From an uncultured Lachnospira sp. (GTDB lineage: Bacteria; Bacillota; Clostridia; Lachnospirales; Lachnospiraceae): DNA of 31,488 bases. Positions 23,232-31,379 of the stretch are shown here, piece after piece (position 1 is the first letter of the stretch; the number at the start of each line of letters is the position of its first letter). The stretch is taken from contig CAJUBU010000005.1 of NCBI GenBank assembly GCA_910585095.1, positions 128,802-160,289 on the forward strand, given 5' to 3'. The translations under genes were made by a program, and so were the position numbers. The notes under the pieces were generated by a model. The model was not told the origin of the DNA. It did no database searches and saw only the letters and a program-made list of their open reading frames with translations.

Positions 23232-24968
23232 GTGGATAAAAAAATCATGTTAGGAAATGAGGCGATTGCCAGAGGTGCCTATGAAGCAGGTGTAAAAGTT
23301 TCGGCGGCATATCCAGGTACGCCTAGTACTGAAATTAGCGAAAATATTGTTAAATATGATGAAATTTATGCAGAATGGTCGCCAAATGAAAAGGTGGCAA
23401 TGGAGGTGGCAATTGGTGCTTCTATCAGTGGTGTGCGTGCGATGGCTTCAATGAAACATGTCGGAGTAAATGTGGCAAGCGACCCTTTATATACCATTTC
23501 TTATGGAGGAGTAAATGGTGGTTTAGTGCTAGTAGCCGCAGACGACCCAGGACTTTACAGCTCTCAAAATGAACAGGATACTAGGTGTGTGGCAAGAGCA
23601 GCAATGGTGCCTGTCTTAGAGCCATCCGACAGTCAAGAAGCAAAGGATTTTGTAAAATTTGCTTATGAAGTCAGTGAAAAATATGATACGCCAGTTATTA
23701 TTAGAACAACTACTAGACTTGCACATTCACAAGGAACGGTTACTTTAGAGGAGCGAGTAGAACCAGAGGATAAGCCTTATGAAAGGAATCCTGCTAAATT
23801 TGTTATGATGCCAGGCAATGCTATCGGACGTCATCTCTATGTAGAAAAAAGAATGAAAGCAATGGCAGAGGATAGCTGTACCTTTAAAATTAACAAAGTT
23901 GAATATAACGATACATCAATTGGATTTATTACAAGCGGAATCCCTTACCAGTATGTAAAAGAGGCATGTCCAAACGCTTCCGTATTAAAACTTGGTATGG
24001 TTCATCCTCTTCCTAAGAAATTAATTGAAGAATTTGCTTCTAAAGTAGAAAAACTTTATATATTTGAGGAATTAGAACCAGTTATTGAAGAACAAGTAAA
24101 ATCATGGGGAATTGAAGCGACAGGAAAAGAAGTTTTTACAGTACAAGGCGAATATTCAGCGAATATGATTCGAGAAAAGATATTGAATGAAAAAGTGGAT
24201 TCAAAAGAGCCTGCAAAGGTTCCTGCAAGACCTCCTATTTTGTGTCCAGGCTGTCCTCACAGAAGTGTATATTCTGTATTAAATAAATTAAAAATTCATG
24301 CGGCAGGTGATATTGGTTGTTATACGCTTGGCGCTGTTCCTCCATTAAATGTTATTGATACTACCATATGTATGGGAGCAAGCATTTCTACACTACATGG
24401 AATGGAAAAAGCAAAAGGAAAAGAGTATATCAAAAATTGGGTAGCCGTTATTGGTGATTCTACCTTTTTACATACAGGCGTTAATTCATTGATGAATATG
24501 GTATATAATCAAGCAACAGGAACCGTGCTGATTTTAGATAACTCTACTACAGGAATGACAGGACATCAAGACCATGCTGCAACAGGAAAGACATTAAAGG
24601 GAGAGATTGTCCCTGCAATAAACATCTATGAATTATGTAAAGCAATGGGAATTGAGCATGTGGTTGAAGTTAATGCTTTTGATACAAAAGAATTAGAAAA
24701 AATTGTCAAAGAAGAAGTAGCACGAGACGCCGTTTCTGTTATTATTACAAAATCACCTTGCGTTTTGCTCAAAGGTAATGTATTTCCATATAAATGTAAA
24801 CCAGTAGAAGAAAAGTGTAAGAAGTGCGGAGCTTGTCTAAAACCAGGCTGTCCAGCATTGACAAAAAATCCTGACGGAAGCATTTCTATTGATGATACGA
24901 TGTGTAATGGCTGTGGGCTTTGTGAACAGATGTGTAAATTTGATGCAATAGAACGAGTACAGGCATAG
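23232..24968 (+). CDS. iorA: Indolepyruvate:ferredoxin oxidoreductase, alpha subunit
   Basis: IorA oxidatively decarboxylates aromatic 2-oxoacids (indolepyruvate, phenylpyruvate) to aryl-acetyl-CoA with reduction of ferredoxin. The 578-residue protein has an N-terminal pyrimidine-binding half (AYPGTPSTEISENI), the CPGCPHRS motif (about 337), and a TPP-binding half (GDIGCYTLGA, VIGDSTFLHTGVN, DNSTTGMTGHQDH). At the C-terminus are two 4Fe-4S clusters: CKKCGACLKPGCP and CNGCGLCEQMCKF. The start is GTG 23232, nine bases after AAAGGAAG. iorB follows 13 bases later. The 245-bp upstream region has a CGGAT/ATCCG hairpin (23169-23185) but no clear promoter. Confidence 0.95.
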   Translation: MDKKIMLGNEAIARGAYEAGVKVSAAYPGTPSTEISENIVKYDEIYAEWSPNEKVAMEVAIGASISGVRAMASMKHVGVNVASDPLYTISYGGVNGGLVLVAADDPGLYSSQNEQDTRCVARAAMVPVLEPSDSQEAKDFVKFAYEVSEKYDTPVIIRTTTRLAHSQGTVTLEERVEPEDKPYERNPAKFVMMPGNAIGRHLYVEKRMKAMAEDSCTFKINKVEYNDTSIGFITSGIPYQYVKEACPNASVLKLGMVHPLPKKLIEEFASKVEKLYIFEELEPVIEEQVKSWGIEATGKEVFTVQGEYSANMIREKILNEKVDSKEPAKVPARPPILCPGCPHRSVYSVLNKLKIHAAGDIGCYTLGAVPPLNVIDTTICMGASISTLHGMEKAKGKEYIKNWVAVIGDSTFLHTGVNSLMNMVYNQATGTVLILDNSTTGMTGHQDHAATGKTLKGEIVPAINIYELCKAMGIEHVVEVNAFDTKELEKIVKEEVARDAVSVIITKSPCVLLKGNVFPYKCKPVEEKCKKCGACLKPGCPALTKNPDGSISIDDTMCNGCGLCEQMCKFDAIERVQA

Positions 24969-24981
24969 ATTGGAGGCAGAC

Positions 24982-25548
24982 ATGACAAAAAATATAATGA
25001 TTGTAGGTGTAGGCGGACAGGGAACTTTATTGACAAGCCGAATTTTGGGAGGAATCACCTTAGATGCTGGATATGATGTAAAATTGTCTGAGGTGCATGG
25101 TATGGCACAGAGAGGCGGAAGTGTTGTAACATTTGTGCGTTATGGAGAAAAGGTTGCAGAGCCAATTGTCGAAAAAGGACAAGCAGATGTATTAATTGCT
25201 TTTGAACAGTTAGAGGCATTGCGCTATGCACATTTTTTGAAGAAAGATGGTGTTTTAGTTGTAAACGAGCAAAAAATCGAACCTATTACTGTTGTGACAG
25301 GTGCTGCCCAGTATCCAGAGGGTATTATAGAAGGATTGGAACAAGAACATACCGTTTACAAAATTGATGCTATGGAAGAAGCAAAGAGATTGGGAAATTC
25401 TAAAGTTTTTAATATTATTGTATTAGGTATAGCTGCAAAACATATGGATTTTTCTAAGGAAGCATGGATTAAAATTATTGAAAAAACCGTTCCTCCTAAG
25501 ACAATAGAAATCAATAAAAAAGCATTTTTAAAAGGATATGAAGGATAA
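24982..25548 (+). CDS. iorB: Indolepyruvate:ferredoxin oxidoreductase, beta subunit
   Basis: This is the 188-residue gamma-type partner of IorA, needed for the active heteromer. Characteristic segments are NIMIVGVGGQGTLLTSRILG (near the start), VKLSEVHGMAQRGGSVV and GQADVLIAFEQLEALRY. The ATG at 24982 stands six bases after TGGAGG; the in-frame TTG at 24970 falls on the ribosome site and is rejected. It is in one operon with iorA and probably with paaK, which begins 154 bases further on beyond a structured intercistronic region. Confidence 0.94.
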   Translation: MTKNIMIVGVGGQGTLLTSRILGGITLDAGYDVKLSEVHGMAQRGGSVVTFVRYGEKVAEPIVEKGQADVLIAFEQLEALRYAHFLKKDGVLVVNEQKIEPITVVTGAAQYPEGIIEGLEQEHTVYKIDAMEEAKRLGNSKVFNIIVLGIAAKHMDFSKEAWIKIIEKTVPPKTIEINKKAFLKGYEG

Positions 25549-25564
25549 AAAATTTAACCTTATC

Positions 25565-25636
25565 AAGGAAGTTTCCACTGCAATGCCATAAAGGCAAAAG
25601 CGGGGACTTACATCAAGAATACTTCCCCTTTTCAAT
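25565..25636 (+). promoter_or_regulatory. Structured iorB-paaK intercistronic region, candidate attenuator
   Basis: GGAAGT (25567-25572) can pair with ACTTCC further on (about 25622-25627). Alternatively GGGGA (25603-25607) can pair with TCCCC just before TTTT (about 25625-25633). The two pairings share the same right arm and exclude each other, the second being terminator-like. A small hairpin TGCC-ATAAA-GGCA lies inside. I do not recognise a known riboswitch class. Confidence 0.3.
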
Positions 25637-25702
25637 ATGGTAGACATATAAGCAAAATTGGGAATATAAAATTTATCAATTATACAAAAATGGAGGATTT
25701 AT

Positions 25703-27001
25703 ATGATTTGGAATGAGACAAAGGAATGTATGAGCAGAGATGAAATGGAATTTTTGCAAAGCAAGCGTTTGGTTAAAACGGTGGATAGAGTTTACCATAA
25801 TGTGGAATTTTATCGCAAAAAGATGCAGCAGCTAGGTATTGAACCAGGCGATATCAAAGGAATTGAGGATTTGCATAAGTTGCCTTTTACAACAAAAAAT
25901 GATTTGCGAGATACCTATCCTTTTGGATTATTTGCCGCTCCTCAGTCTGAGATTGTCCGTATTCATGCTTCCTCTGGCACTACTGGAAAGGCTACGGTAG
26001 TAGGATATACAAGAAAGGATTTGGATATTTGGAGTGAATGTGTGGCAAGAGCATTGTCACAGGCAGGCGTTACTAGAGGTGATATTATTCAAGTGGCATA
26101 TGGTTATGGCTTGTTTACGGGCGGACTTGGTGCGCATGGTGGTGCGGAGAAGCTTGGCGCAATGGTAGTGCCTATGTCTACAGGAAATACAAAGAAATTG
26201 ACAACAATGATGAAGGATTTTGGCGTTACAGCAATTGCGTGTACGCCTTCATATCTGCTCCATATTGCAGAAGTGCTTGAGGAAGTAGGCGATATTCCAA
26301 ATATTAAATTAAAGGCTGCTGTATGTGGTGCAGAGCCTTGGACAGATAATATGCGCAGACAAATTGAGGAAAAGTTACATATCAAAGCATTTGATATCTA
26401 TGGGCTTTCTGAGGTTATGGGACCGGGTGTTGCCTGTGACTGTGAATATCATAAAGGACTTCATGTGTATGAAGACCACTTTTTACCAGAAATTATTGAC
26501 CCTGATACGCTAGAGCCTATGGAAAAAGGCGAAACAGGAGAATTAGTGTTTACAACATTGACAAAAGAAGGATTACCTTTGCTTCGTTATCGCACAAAAG
26601 ATTTGACAAGCATTTCTTATGATAAATGCGAGTGTGGCAGAACATTGGCAAGAATCAGCCGATTTAAAGGTCGTTCCGATGATATGTTAATTATTCGTGG
26701 TGTCAATGTATTTCCGTCACAAATTGAAGCTGCTTTGTTGGAGATGGGCGAAGTTACTCCTCATTATATGATGATTGTAGACCGCCAGAATAATTTAGAT
26801 ACGCTTGAAATCCAAGTAGAAGTCGATGAACGTTTCTTCTCAGATGAAATTAAAAGTTTAGAAACACTTTCTAAGAAAATTGCACATGTAATTCAAAATG
26901 CGATTGGACTTGCCGTAAAAATTAAGCTGGTAGCACCAAAAACATTGGAACGAAGCATGGGCAAAGCTGTTCATGTTATTGACAAACGTAAATTAATATA
27001 A
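25703..27001 (+). CDS. paaK: Phenylacetate-CoA ligase (AMP-forming aryl-CoA ligase)
   Basis: PaaK joins aryl acetates to CoA with ATP. The 432-residue protein has the adenylate-forming motifs of the family: HASSGTTGKATVVGYT (about 91-106, phosphate loop), YGLSEVMGPGVACDC, GELVFTTLTKEGLPLLRYRT, and the C-terminal RSDDMLIIRGVNVFPSQIE hinge. GGAGG lies seven to eight bases before the ATG. Together with iorAB and the ACT-domain gene it forms an aromatic amino acid catabolic unit: transaminated Trp, Phe or Tyr becomes aryl-acetyl-CoA (IOR), which PaaK interconverts with free aryl acetate. The net direction in the cell is not shown by sequence. Confidence 0.93.
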   Translation: MIWNETKECMSRDEMEFLQSKRLVKTVDRVYHNVEFYRKKMQQLGIEPGDIKGIEDLHKLPFTTKNDLRDTYPFGLFAAPQSEIVRIHASSGTTGKATVVGYTRKDLDIWSECVARALSQAGVTRGDIIQVAYGYGLFTGGLGAHGGAEKLGAMVVPMSTGNTKKLTTMMKDFGVTAIACTPSYLLHIAEVLEEVGDIPNIKLKAAVCGAEPWTDNMRRQIEEKLHIKAFDIYGLSEVMGPGVACDCEYHKGLHVYEDHFLPEIIDPDTLEPMEKGETGELVFTTLTKEGLPLLRYRTKDLTSISYDKCECGRTLARISRFKGRSDDMLIIRGVNVFPSQIEAALLEMGEVTPHYMMIVDRQNNLDTLEIQVEVDERFFSDEIKSLETLSKKIAHVIQNAIGLAVKIKLVAPKTLERSMGKAVHVIDKRKLI

Positions 27002-27012
27002 GGAGAAAAAGA

Positions 27013-27447
27013 ATGTTTATTAAACAATTATCTGTATTTATTGAAAATCAGGAAGGACGTCTTGAAGAAGTATTAGATGTCTTAAAACAGGAACAGATTA
27101 GTATTATTTCGTTAAGTTTAGCAGATACCAGTGAATATGGTTTGCTACGTATGATTACTTCTAATCCAGAAGCAGGTCAAAACGCATTAAAGGAAAAGGG
27201 ATTTGCTGCAATGTTGACAGATGTGCTTGCTGTTAAGCTTTCTCATCAGGTAGGAAAGCTTCAGGAAGTGTTGAGTTATGTGTGTAAAGCTGGACTTAAT
27301 GTGGAATATATGTATGCTTTATCCAATAAAGATAATGAAGCTTCCATTATTTGTAAAATTTCTAATGCAGATGAAGCTGCAACATTATTAAAGAGCAAAG
27401 AAGTGGAATTTTACAGTCAAGAGGATATTATGAAAACATTTTGCTAG
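27013..27447 (+). CDS. Tandem ACT-domain protein
   Basis: The 144-residue protein is made of two ACT domains (about 1-68 and 70-140): FIKQLSVFIENQEGRLEEVL begins the first, and AVKLSHQVGKLQEVLSYVCK the second. ACT domains bind amino acids or related small molecules. It is 11 bases after paaK, behind AAGGAG, and this pairing of PaaK with a double-ACT protein is common in anaerobes; sensing of aromatic amino acids to tune the ligase or oxidoreductase is inferred. It has no catalytic domain of its own. Confidence 0.88.
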   Translation: MFIKQLSVFIENQEGRLEEVLDVLKQEQISIISLSLADTSEYGLLRMITSNPEAGQNALKEKGFAAMLTDVLAVKLSHQVGKLQEVLSYVCKAGLNVEYMYALSNKDNEASIICKISNADEAATLLKSKEVEFYSQEDIMKTFC

Positions 27448-27504
27448 TATAAGTAAGTAATAAAATAGATTGTACATAACCGTTTAACAATGAAAATTAC
27501 CATG

Positions 27505-27591
27505 CTTTATGTCTGTGCGTTGTTTGACACAAAGTTAAAAAATAAAATTGTTTTATTAAAAATTTTTATATAAAAAGCAGCGCAGAAATGA
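27505..27591 (+). repeat. Dispersed hairpin/complementary-arm element, copy D
   Basis: CTTTATGTC (27505-27513) pairs with GACACAAAG (27526-27534), 9 positions with one A/C mismatch; the 12-nt loop is TGTGCGTTGTTT. The right arm AAGCAGCGCA (27575-27584) can pair with loop bases 27516-27525 at all ten positions with two G-U pairs. GAAATGAG follows directly, then the amidohydrolase start at 27600. The linker of 40 nt is almost only A and T. Confidence 0.7.
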
Positions 27592-27599
27592 GACTTTTT

Positions 27600-28460
27600 A
27601 TGATAATTGATTTTCATACACATATTTTTCCAGAAAAAATAGCGGCAAGAACCATTGAAAAATTGGAAAATATGGCTAATATTAAGGCATTTTTAGATGG
27701 AAGGGAAGAAAGCCTTATTATGTCAATGGAACAGGCAGGAGTGGATTTATCTATCGTCCTTCCAGTCGTTACAAGACCAGAACAATTTGATACAGTCAAT
27801 AAATTTGCCGTACAGCTTAATGAAAAATATCAAGATAAAAAAAGACGCCTTTTATCGTTTGGAGGTATTCATCCAGATACGCCTAATTATAAAGAACAGC
27901 TTAATCTTATTCATAATTGGGGATTGTCTGGAATTAAGCTTCATCCAGATTATCAAAATACCTATATCGATGATTTAAAATATATGCACATTTTTGATTA
28001 TGCCTCACAGCTTGGATTGATTATGGTTATTCATGCAGGTATTGATGTTGCATTTCCAGATAATGTGCGGTGTACGCCAAAACGTATCCGCAAAGTTCTT
28101 GATGAAGTTGCTCCAGAAAATATGGTACTTGCTCATTATGGCAGTTTTGGTTTATGGGAAGAAACAGAGGAATTTCTTGTTGGACAAAAGGTTTATTTTG
28201 ATACTGCATATACGTTTGGTTTTATTCAGGATGAGCAATTTTTAAGGATTCTTAAAAATCATGGGGTAGATAAGATTTTATTTGCAACTGATAGTCCTTG
28301 GAGTGGGCAAAAAGAATCTCTTTCACATCTTCGCCGTCTTGTTGGTTATGCAGAAGATAAAAATAAAGAAAACATAAGTTTTTCAGATTTAGAAAAAATA
28401 ACAGGACAGAATGCCATAAGGCTTCTTGGTAAAAAAGCTCCGACTTCATTTGTCTTTTAA
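27600..28460 (+). CDS. Amidohydrolase family protein (ACMSD-like TIM barrel)
   Basis: The 286-residue protein begins MIIDFHTHIFP, with the metal-binding HxH, and continues with GGIHPDT, LSGIKLHPDYQ, VIHAGID, LAHYGSFGLWEE and ILFATDSPW (the catalytic Asp). This matches the amidohydrolase_2 family, which includes decarboxylases such as ACMSD and hydrolases. The substrate cannot be told. The start at ATG 27600 fits the family N-terminus; an in-frame ATG at 27588 belongs to the repeated element just upstream. The neighbours are the iorAB-paaK-ACT genes upstream and a sodium:solute symporter downstream (45 bases), so it may act on a solute taken up by that symporter. Confidence 0.88.
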   Translation: MIIDFHTHIFPEKIAARTIEKLENMANIKAFLDGREESLIMSMEQAGVDLSIVLPVVTRPEQFDTVNKFAVQLNEKYQDKKRRLLSFGGIHPDTPNYKEQLNLIHNWGLSGIKLHPDYQNTYIDDLKYMHIFDYASQLGLIMVIHAGIDVAFPDNVRCTPKRIRKVLDEVAPENMVLAHYGSFGLWEETEEFLVGQKVYFDTAYTFGFIQDEQFLRILKNHGVDKILFATDSPWSGQKESLSHLRRLVGYAEDKNKENISFSDLEKITGQNAIRLLGKKAPTSFVF

Positions 28461-28505
28461 AAGAAGTTTATAAAATTGAAATAGGAGACTACAAAGGAGG
28501 ACAAT

Positions 28506-30053
28506 GTGTTCATTAAAAGTATATTTTTAGTTATATTTTTTGTGGTAATGATTGGAGTAGGTTTATATTCCCGAAAACATGCTACAAATGTAAATGATTT
28601 TGTGTTAGGAGGCAGAAGCGTAGGTCCATGGCTTACCGCTTTTGCTTATGGAACGTCGTATTTTTCGGCTGTGGTCTTTGTTGGATATGCAGGACAATTT
28701 GGTTATAAATATGGTCTTGCTTCTACATGGATTGGAATTGGAAATGCGCTAATTGGTTCATTGCTAGCGTGGGTAATACTTGGCAGACGTACCCGTATTA
28801 TGAGCAATCACTTGACTGCTGCCACCATGCCTGATTATTTTGGAAAGCGTTATAAAAGTAAAGCCCTTCGTATTGCTGCTTCAGCGATTGCTTTTATCTT
28901 TTTAATTCCTTACACGGCATCGGTATATAATGGTCTGTCACGTCTGTTTGGTATGGCGTTTGATATTCCTTATGAAATTTGTGTTATTGTTATGGCAGTA
29001 TTAACTTGTGTCTATGTAATATTAGGCGGCTATATGGCAACAGCAATTAATGATTTTATTCAAGGTATTGTTATGCTGGTAGGAATTGTAGCAGTCATTG
29101 CAGCAGTGTTAAGCGGACATGGTGGTTTTATGGAGGCGGTGCGTTCTCTTGCAGAGATGGAGAGTGACGTTGCTGTGACAATGGGACAAAAAGGAGCCTT
29201 TACTTCATTTTTTGGACCAGATCCTCTCAATTTGTTAGGTGTTATTATCTTAACTTCTTTGGGAACTTGGGGTTTACCTCAAATGATACATAAGTTTTAT
29301 GCTATCAAAGACGAAAAATCAATACAATCAGGAACCATTATTTCTACACTTTTTGCAGTGATTGTTTCTGGAGGCTGTTATTTTTTGGGCGGCTTTGGAA
29401 GACTGTTTGATACAGCAGCTATCCATAAAGCAGATGGAAGTGTAATTTATGATGCCATTATACCAGAAATGTTGTCTACATTACCTGATATTTTGGTGGG
29501 TGTTGTGATTGTTTTGGTATTGTCGGCTTCAATGTCTACATTATCTTCTCTAGTATTGACTTCAAGCTCTACATTGACATTAGATTTTTTAAAAGATAAT
29601 TTTATCAAGAAAATGAGTGAAAAAAAGCAGCTTTTATGTATGCGACTTTTGCTTGTATTCTTTATCGTATGTTCTGTTGTACTTGCACTATTTCCGCCAA
29701 AGTCGATTGCACAGTTTATCGCACAGCTTATGGGGATATCTTGGGGCGCTCTTGCTGGAGCGTTTTTGGCACCTTTTCTTTATGGACTATACTGGAAAGG
29801 CGTCACAAGAGCGGCAGTCTGGGCAAGTTTTATCTGTGGTATTGGTATTACAGTATCAAACCTATTTTTGTCTTATATTGCCTCACCTATCAATGCAGGG
29901 GCAATTGCTATGGTAGTTGGTTTAATTGTAGTGCCTATTGTTAGTTTAATAACGCCTAAGATGAATAAAAAAGAAGTTGATGAAATCTTTAGCTGTTTAG
30001 AAGAACAGGTTGTTGTAGATAAAAAAATTGCATTGCCTAAAGAATCAAAATAA
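28506..30053 (+). CDS. Sodium:solute symporter family transporter
   Basis: This is a 515-residue membrane protein with about 13 hydrophobic segments. DFVLGGRSVGPWLTAFAYGT, then SYFSAVVFVGYAGQFGYKYG, near the start and GTWGLPQMIHKFYAIKD in the middle are typical of the SSS (PutP/PanF) family, which imports organic solutes with Na+. The sequence does not fix the substrate; proline, pantothenate or an organic acid are all possible. The start is GTG 28506, five bases after AAAGGAGG (28493-28500); the ATG at 28504 is out of frame. It follows the amidohydrolase by 45 bases and ends at a bidirectional terminator. Confidence 0.93.
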   Translation: MFIKSIFLVIFFVVMIGVGLYSRKHATNVNDFVLGGRSVGPWLTAFAYGTSYFSAVVFVGYAGQFGYKYGLASTWIGIGNALIGSLLAWVILGRRTRIMSNHLTAATMPDYFGKRYKSKALRIAASAIAFIFLIPYTASVYNGLSRLFGMAFDIPYEICVIVMAVLTCVYVILGGYMATAINDFIQGIVMLVGIVAVIAAVLSGHGGFMEAVRSLAEMESDVAVTMGQKGAFTSFFGPDPLNLLGVIILTSLGTWGLPQMIHKFYAIKDEKSIQSGTIISTLFAVIVSGGCYFLGGFGRLFDTAAIHKADGSVIYDAIIPEMLSTLPDILVGVVIVLVLSASMSTLSSLVLTSSSTLTLDFLKDNFIKKMSEKKQLLCMRLLLVFFIVCSVVLALFPPKSIAQFIAQLMGISWGALAGAFLAPFLYGLYWKGVTRAAVWASFICGIGITVSNLFLSYIASPINAGAIAMVVGLIVVPIVSLITPKMNKKEVDEIFSCLEEQVVVDKKIALPKESK

Positions 30054-30079
30054 AAAATATTAATCACAAAAACAAATAT

Positions 30080-30120
30080 ACTCTACTGAATAGGGACAAT
30101 AAATTCAGTAGAGTGTTTTT
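30080..30120. terminator. Bidirectional terminator between the symporter and lexA
   Basis: ACTCTACTGAAT (30080-30091) pairs with ATTCAGTAGAGT (30103-30114), 12 bp, 11-nt loop, followed by GTTTTT; the A-rich left flank gives T residues on the minus strand. It separates two convergent genes. Confidence 0.85.
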
Positions 30121-30168
30121 AAAAATTTTATACAACAATTTCATAACATTTAAATAATACATTTAATA

Positions 30169-30789
30169 TTAATCTATATTTAATCGGACAAGTCCGATTA
30201 CTTTACCCAATATTTCACAATCTGGGACAATAATAGGTTCCATCGTATCATTTTCTGGTTGAAGTCGAATATGTCCATCCTCTTTATAAAATCTTTTAAC
30301 AGTTGCTGAATCGTCAACCAAAGCAACAATAATTTCTCCGTTATGAGCATCATTTTGTTTTGATACAATAATGTTATCACCATTAAAAATTCCTGCATTA
30401 ATCATACTGTCGCCTTTTACAGTAAGCATAAAAAGCTCTTGATTCGGCATATATTCAGCAGGAATAGGGAAGTAGCTTACAACATTTTCTATTGCTAACA
30501 ATGGCTCGCCAGCAGCAACTTTACCAACAAGCGGAACATTGACTACTTCGCGTCTAGTAAGATTAAAATTATCATCTATAATTTCAATAGCTCTTGGTTT
30601 GGTTGGGTCCCTTCTAATGTATCCATTCTTCTCCAGTGTCTCTAAATGTGCATGAACTGAGGAGGTTGATTTTAAATTAACAGCTTCACATATATCTCTT
30701 ACAGAAGGCGGATAACCTTTATTTAAAATCTGTAGTTTAATATAATCAAGAATTTCTGTCTGTTTTTTAGTTATTCTTCCATATGCCAT
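30169..30789 (-). CDS. lexA: LexA SOS repressor
   Basis: LexA represses DNA-damage genes and cleaves itself when RecA is activated. The 206-residue protein has an N-terminal winged helix (TKKQTEILDYI, YPPSVRDICEAVNLKSTSSV) and a C-terminal peptidase. Key residues are the cleavage site Ala93-Gly94 in VAAGEPLL, Ser128 in KGDSMINAG and Lys165 in SATVKRF. GGAGAAAA lies before the ATG at 30789. It is divergent from the yneA-like gene, and LexA boxes lie between them, so it represses both itself and its neighbour. Its own promoter is probably TTGCAA-N16-TAGAAT on the minus strand. Confidence 0.97.
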   Translation of the reverse strand: MAYGRITKKQTEILDYIKLQILNKGYPPSVRDICEAVNLKSTSSVHAHLETLEKNGYIRRDPTKPRAIEIIDDNFNLTRREVVNVPLVGKVAAGEPLLAIENVVSYFPIPAEYMPNQELFMLTVKGDSMINAGIFNGDNIIVSKQNDAHNGEIIVALVDDSATVKRFYKEDGHIRLQPENDTMEPIIVPDCEILGKVIGLVRLNID

Positions 30790-30861
30790 ATATGTTTTCT
30801 CCTTTCTTAATTGAATATATTAATTCTAACACAATATATTAAAATTGCAAACACATTTTCG

Positions 30862-30873
30862 GAAAAAATGTTC
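30862..30873. promoter_or_regulatory. SOS (LexA) box 1, next to the lexA promoter
   Basis: GAAAAAATGTTC matches the Firmicutes LexA consensus GAAC-N4-GTTC in seven of eight fixed bases. It lies just upstream of the lexA -35 region. Confidence 0.55.
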
Positions 30874-30893
30874 TAAAAAATAATTGACAAATA

Positions 30894-30922
30894 TTGACAA
30901 ACAGGTGTTCGCATACTATAAT
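30894..30922 (+). promoter_or_regulatory. Consensus promoter of the yneA-like gene
   Basis: TTGACA (30894-30899), 17 bases, TATAAT (30917-30922): a perfect sigma-A promoter. A LexA box fills the spacer, so binding of LexA would block RNA polymerase directly. Confidence 0.85.
30899..30910. promoter_or_regulatory. SOS (LexA) box 2, in the promoter spacer
   Basis: AAACAGGTGTTC matches GAAC-N4-GTTC with one mismatch in the first base, and the outer C and G also fit the wider CGAAC-N4-GTTCG consensus. Confidence 0.6.
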
Positions 30923-30934
30923 AGCTTTATAAAA

Positions 30935-30946
30935 GAACGTTTGTTC
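30935..30946. promoter_or_regulatory. SOS (LexA) box 3, perfect
   Basis: GAACGTTTGTTC is a perfect GAAC-N4-GTTC site, placed just after the expected transcription start of the yneA-like gene. A further degenerate copy, GAAAAAATGTTT, follows at 30949-30960. Confidence 0.8.
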
Positions 30947-31004
30947 CGAAAAAATGTTTGTTTTTACATTTATTTCTAACAAAGGATATATGTGGAGGTG
31001 CATT

Positions 31005-31379
31005 ATGAATAATCATCAAATAAAATTAATTTCATTGATTCAATACCCATTAAAAAGGCATGTAAGCTACAAGCGGTGTAAGCAATTGATTTTTAAAAAA
31101 TTAATGTTTCCTTCCATTATATTTTTTGTTATCCTTTTATTTGTATGTATATTAGGATTATTTAATGCCAATGCTTCAGAAGATAAGAAAAATCAGCAAG
31201 TTAAAAAACAGTATTCTTCTATTATAATACAGCCACAAGATAATTTATGGAAAATTGCAAAAAAATATGTTCAATATGAGAGTATATCTTCTTATGTAGA
31301 TAATGTTAAAAAATTAAATAATATGGATGAAGATACAATATATGTAGGGAAAAGTATTATAGTTTATTATTATGAATAA
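31005..31379 (+). CDS. YneA-like SOS cell-division suppressor with LysM domain
   Basis: The 124-residue protein has a basic N-terminus (1-33), one membrane helix (about 34-54, MFPSIIFFVILLFVCILGLF) and a C-terminal LysM domain (about 72-122, QPQDNLWKIAKKYV, YVGKSIIV). This is the layout of B. subtilis YneA, which stops division during the SOS response and is also divergent from lexA. Sequence similarity outside LysM is weak, so the name rests on architecture, position and LexA boxes. The start ATG at 31005 is five bases after GGAGGTG; an in-frame ATG at 30954 lacks a ribosome site. The N-terminal part before the helix is longer than in YneA. The last 109 bases of the window hold no recognisable gene. 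Confidence 0.8.
   Translation: MNNHQIKLISLIQYPLKRHVSYKRCKQLIFKKLMFPSIIFFVILLFVCILGLFNANASEDKKNQQVKKQYSSIIIQPQDNLWKIAKKYVQYESISSYVDNVKKLNNMDEDTIYVGKSIIVYYYE

Noticed and set aside
29617..29944. Two plus-strand frames of about 100 codons inside the symporter gene
   Set aside because: They are alternate frames of the symporter, which has a full-length conserved reading frame here.
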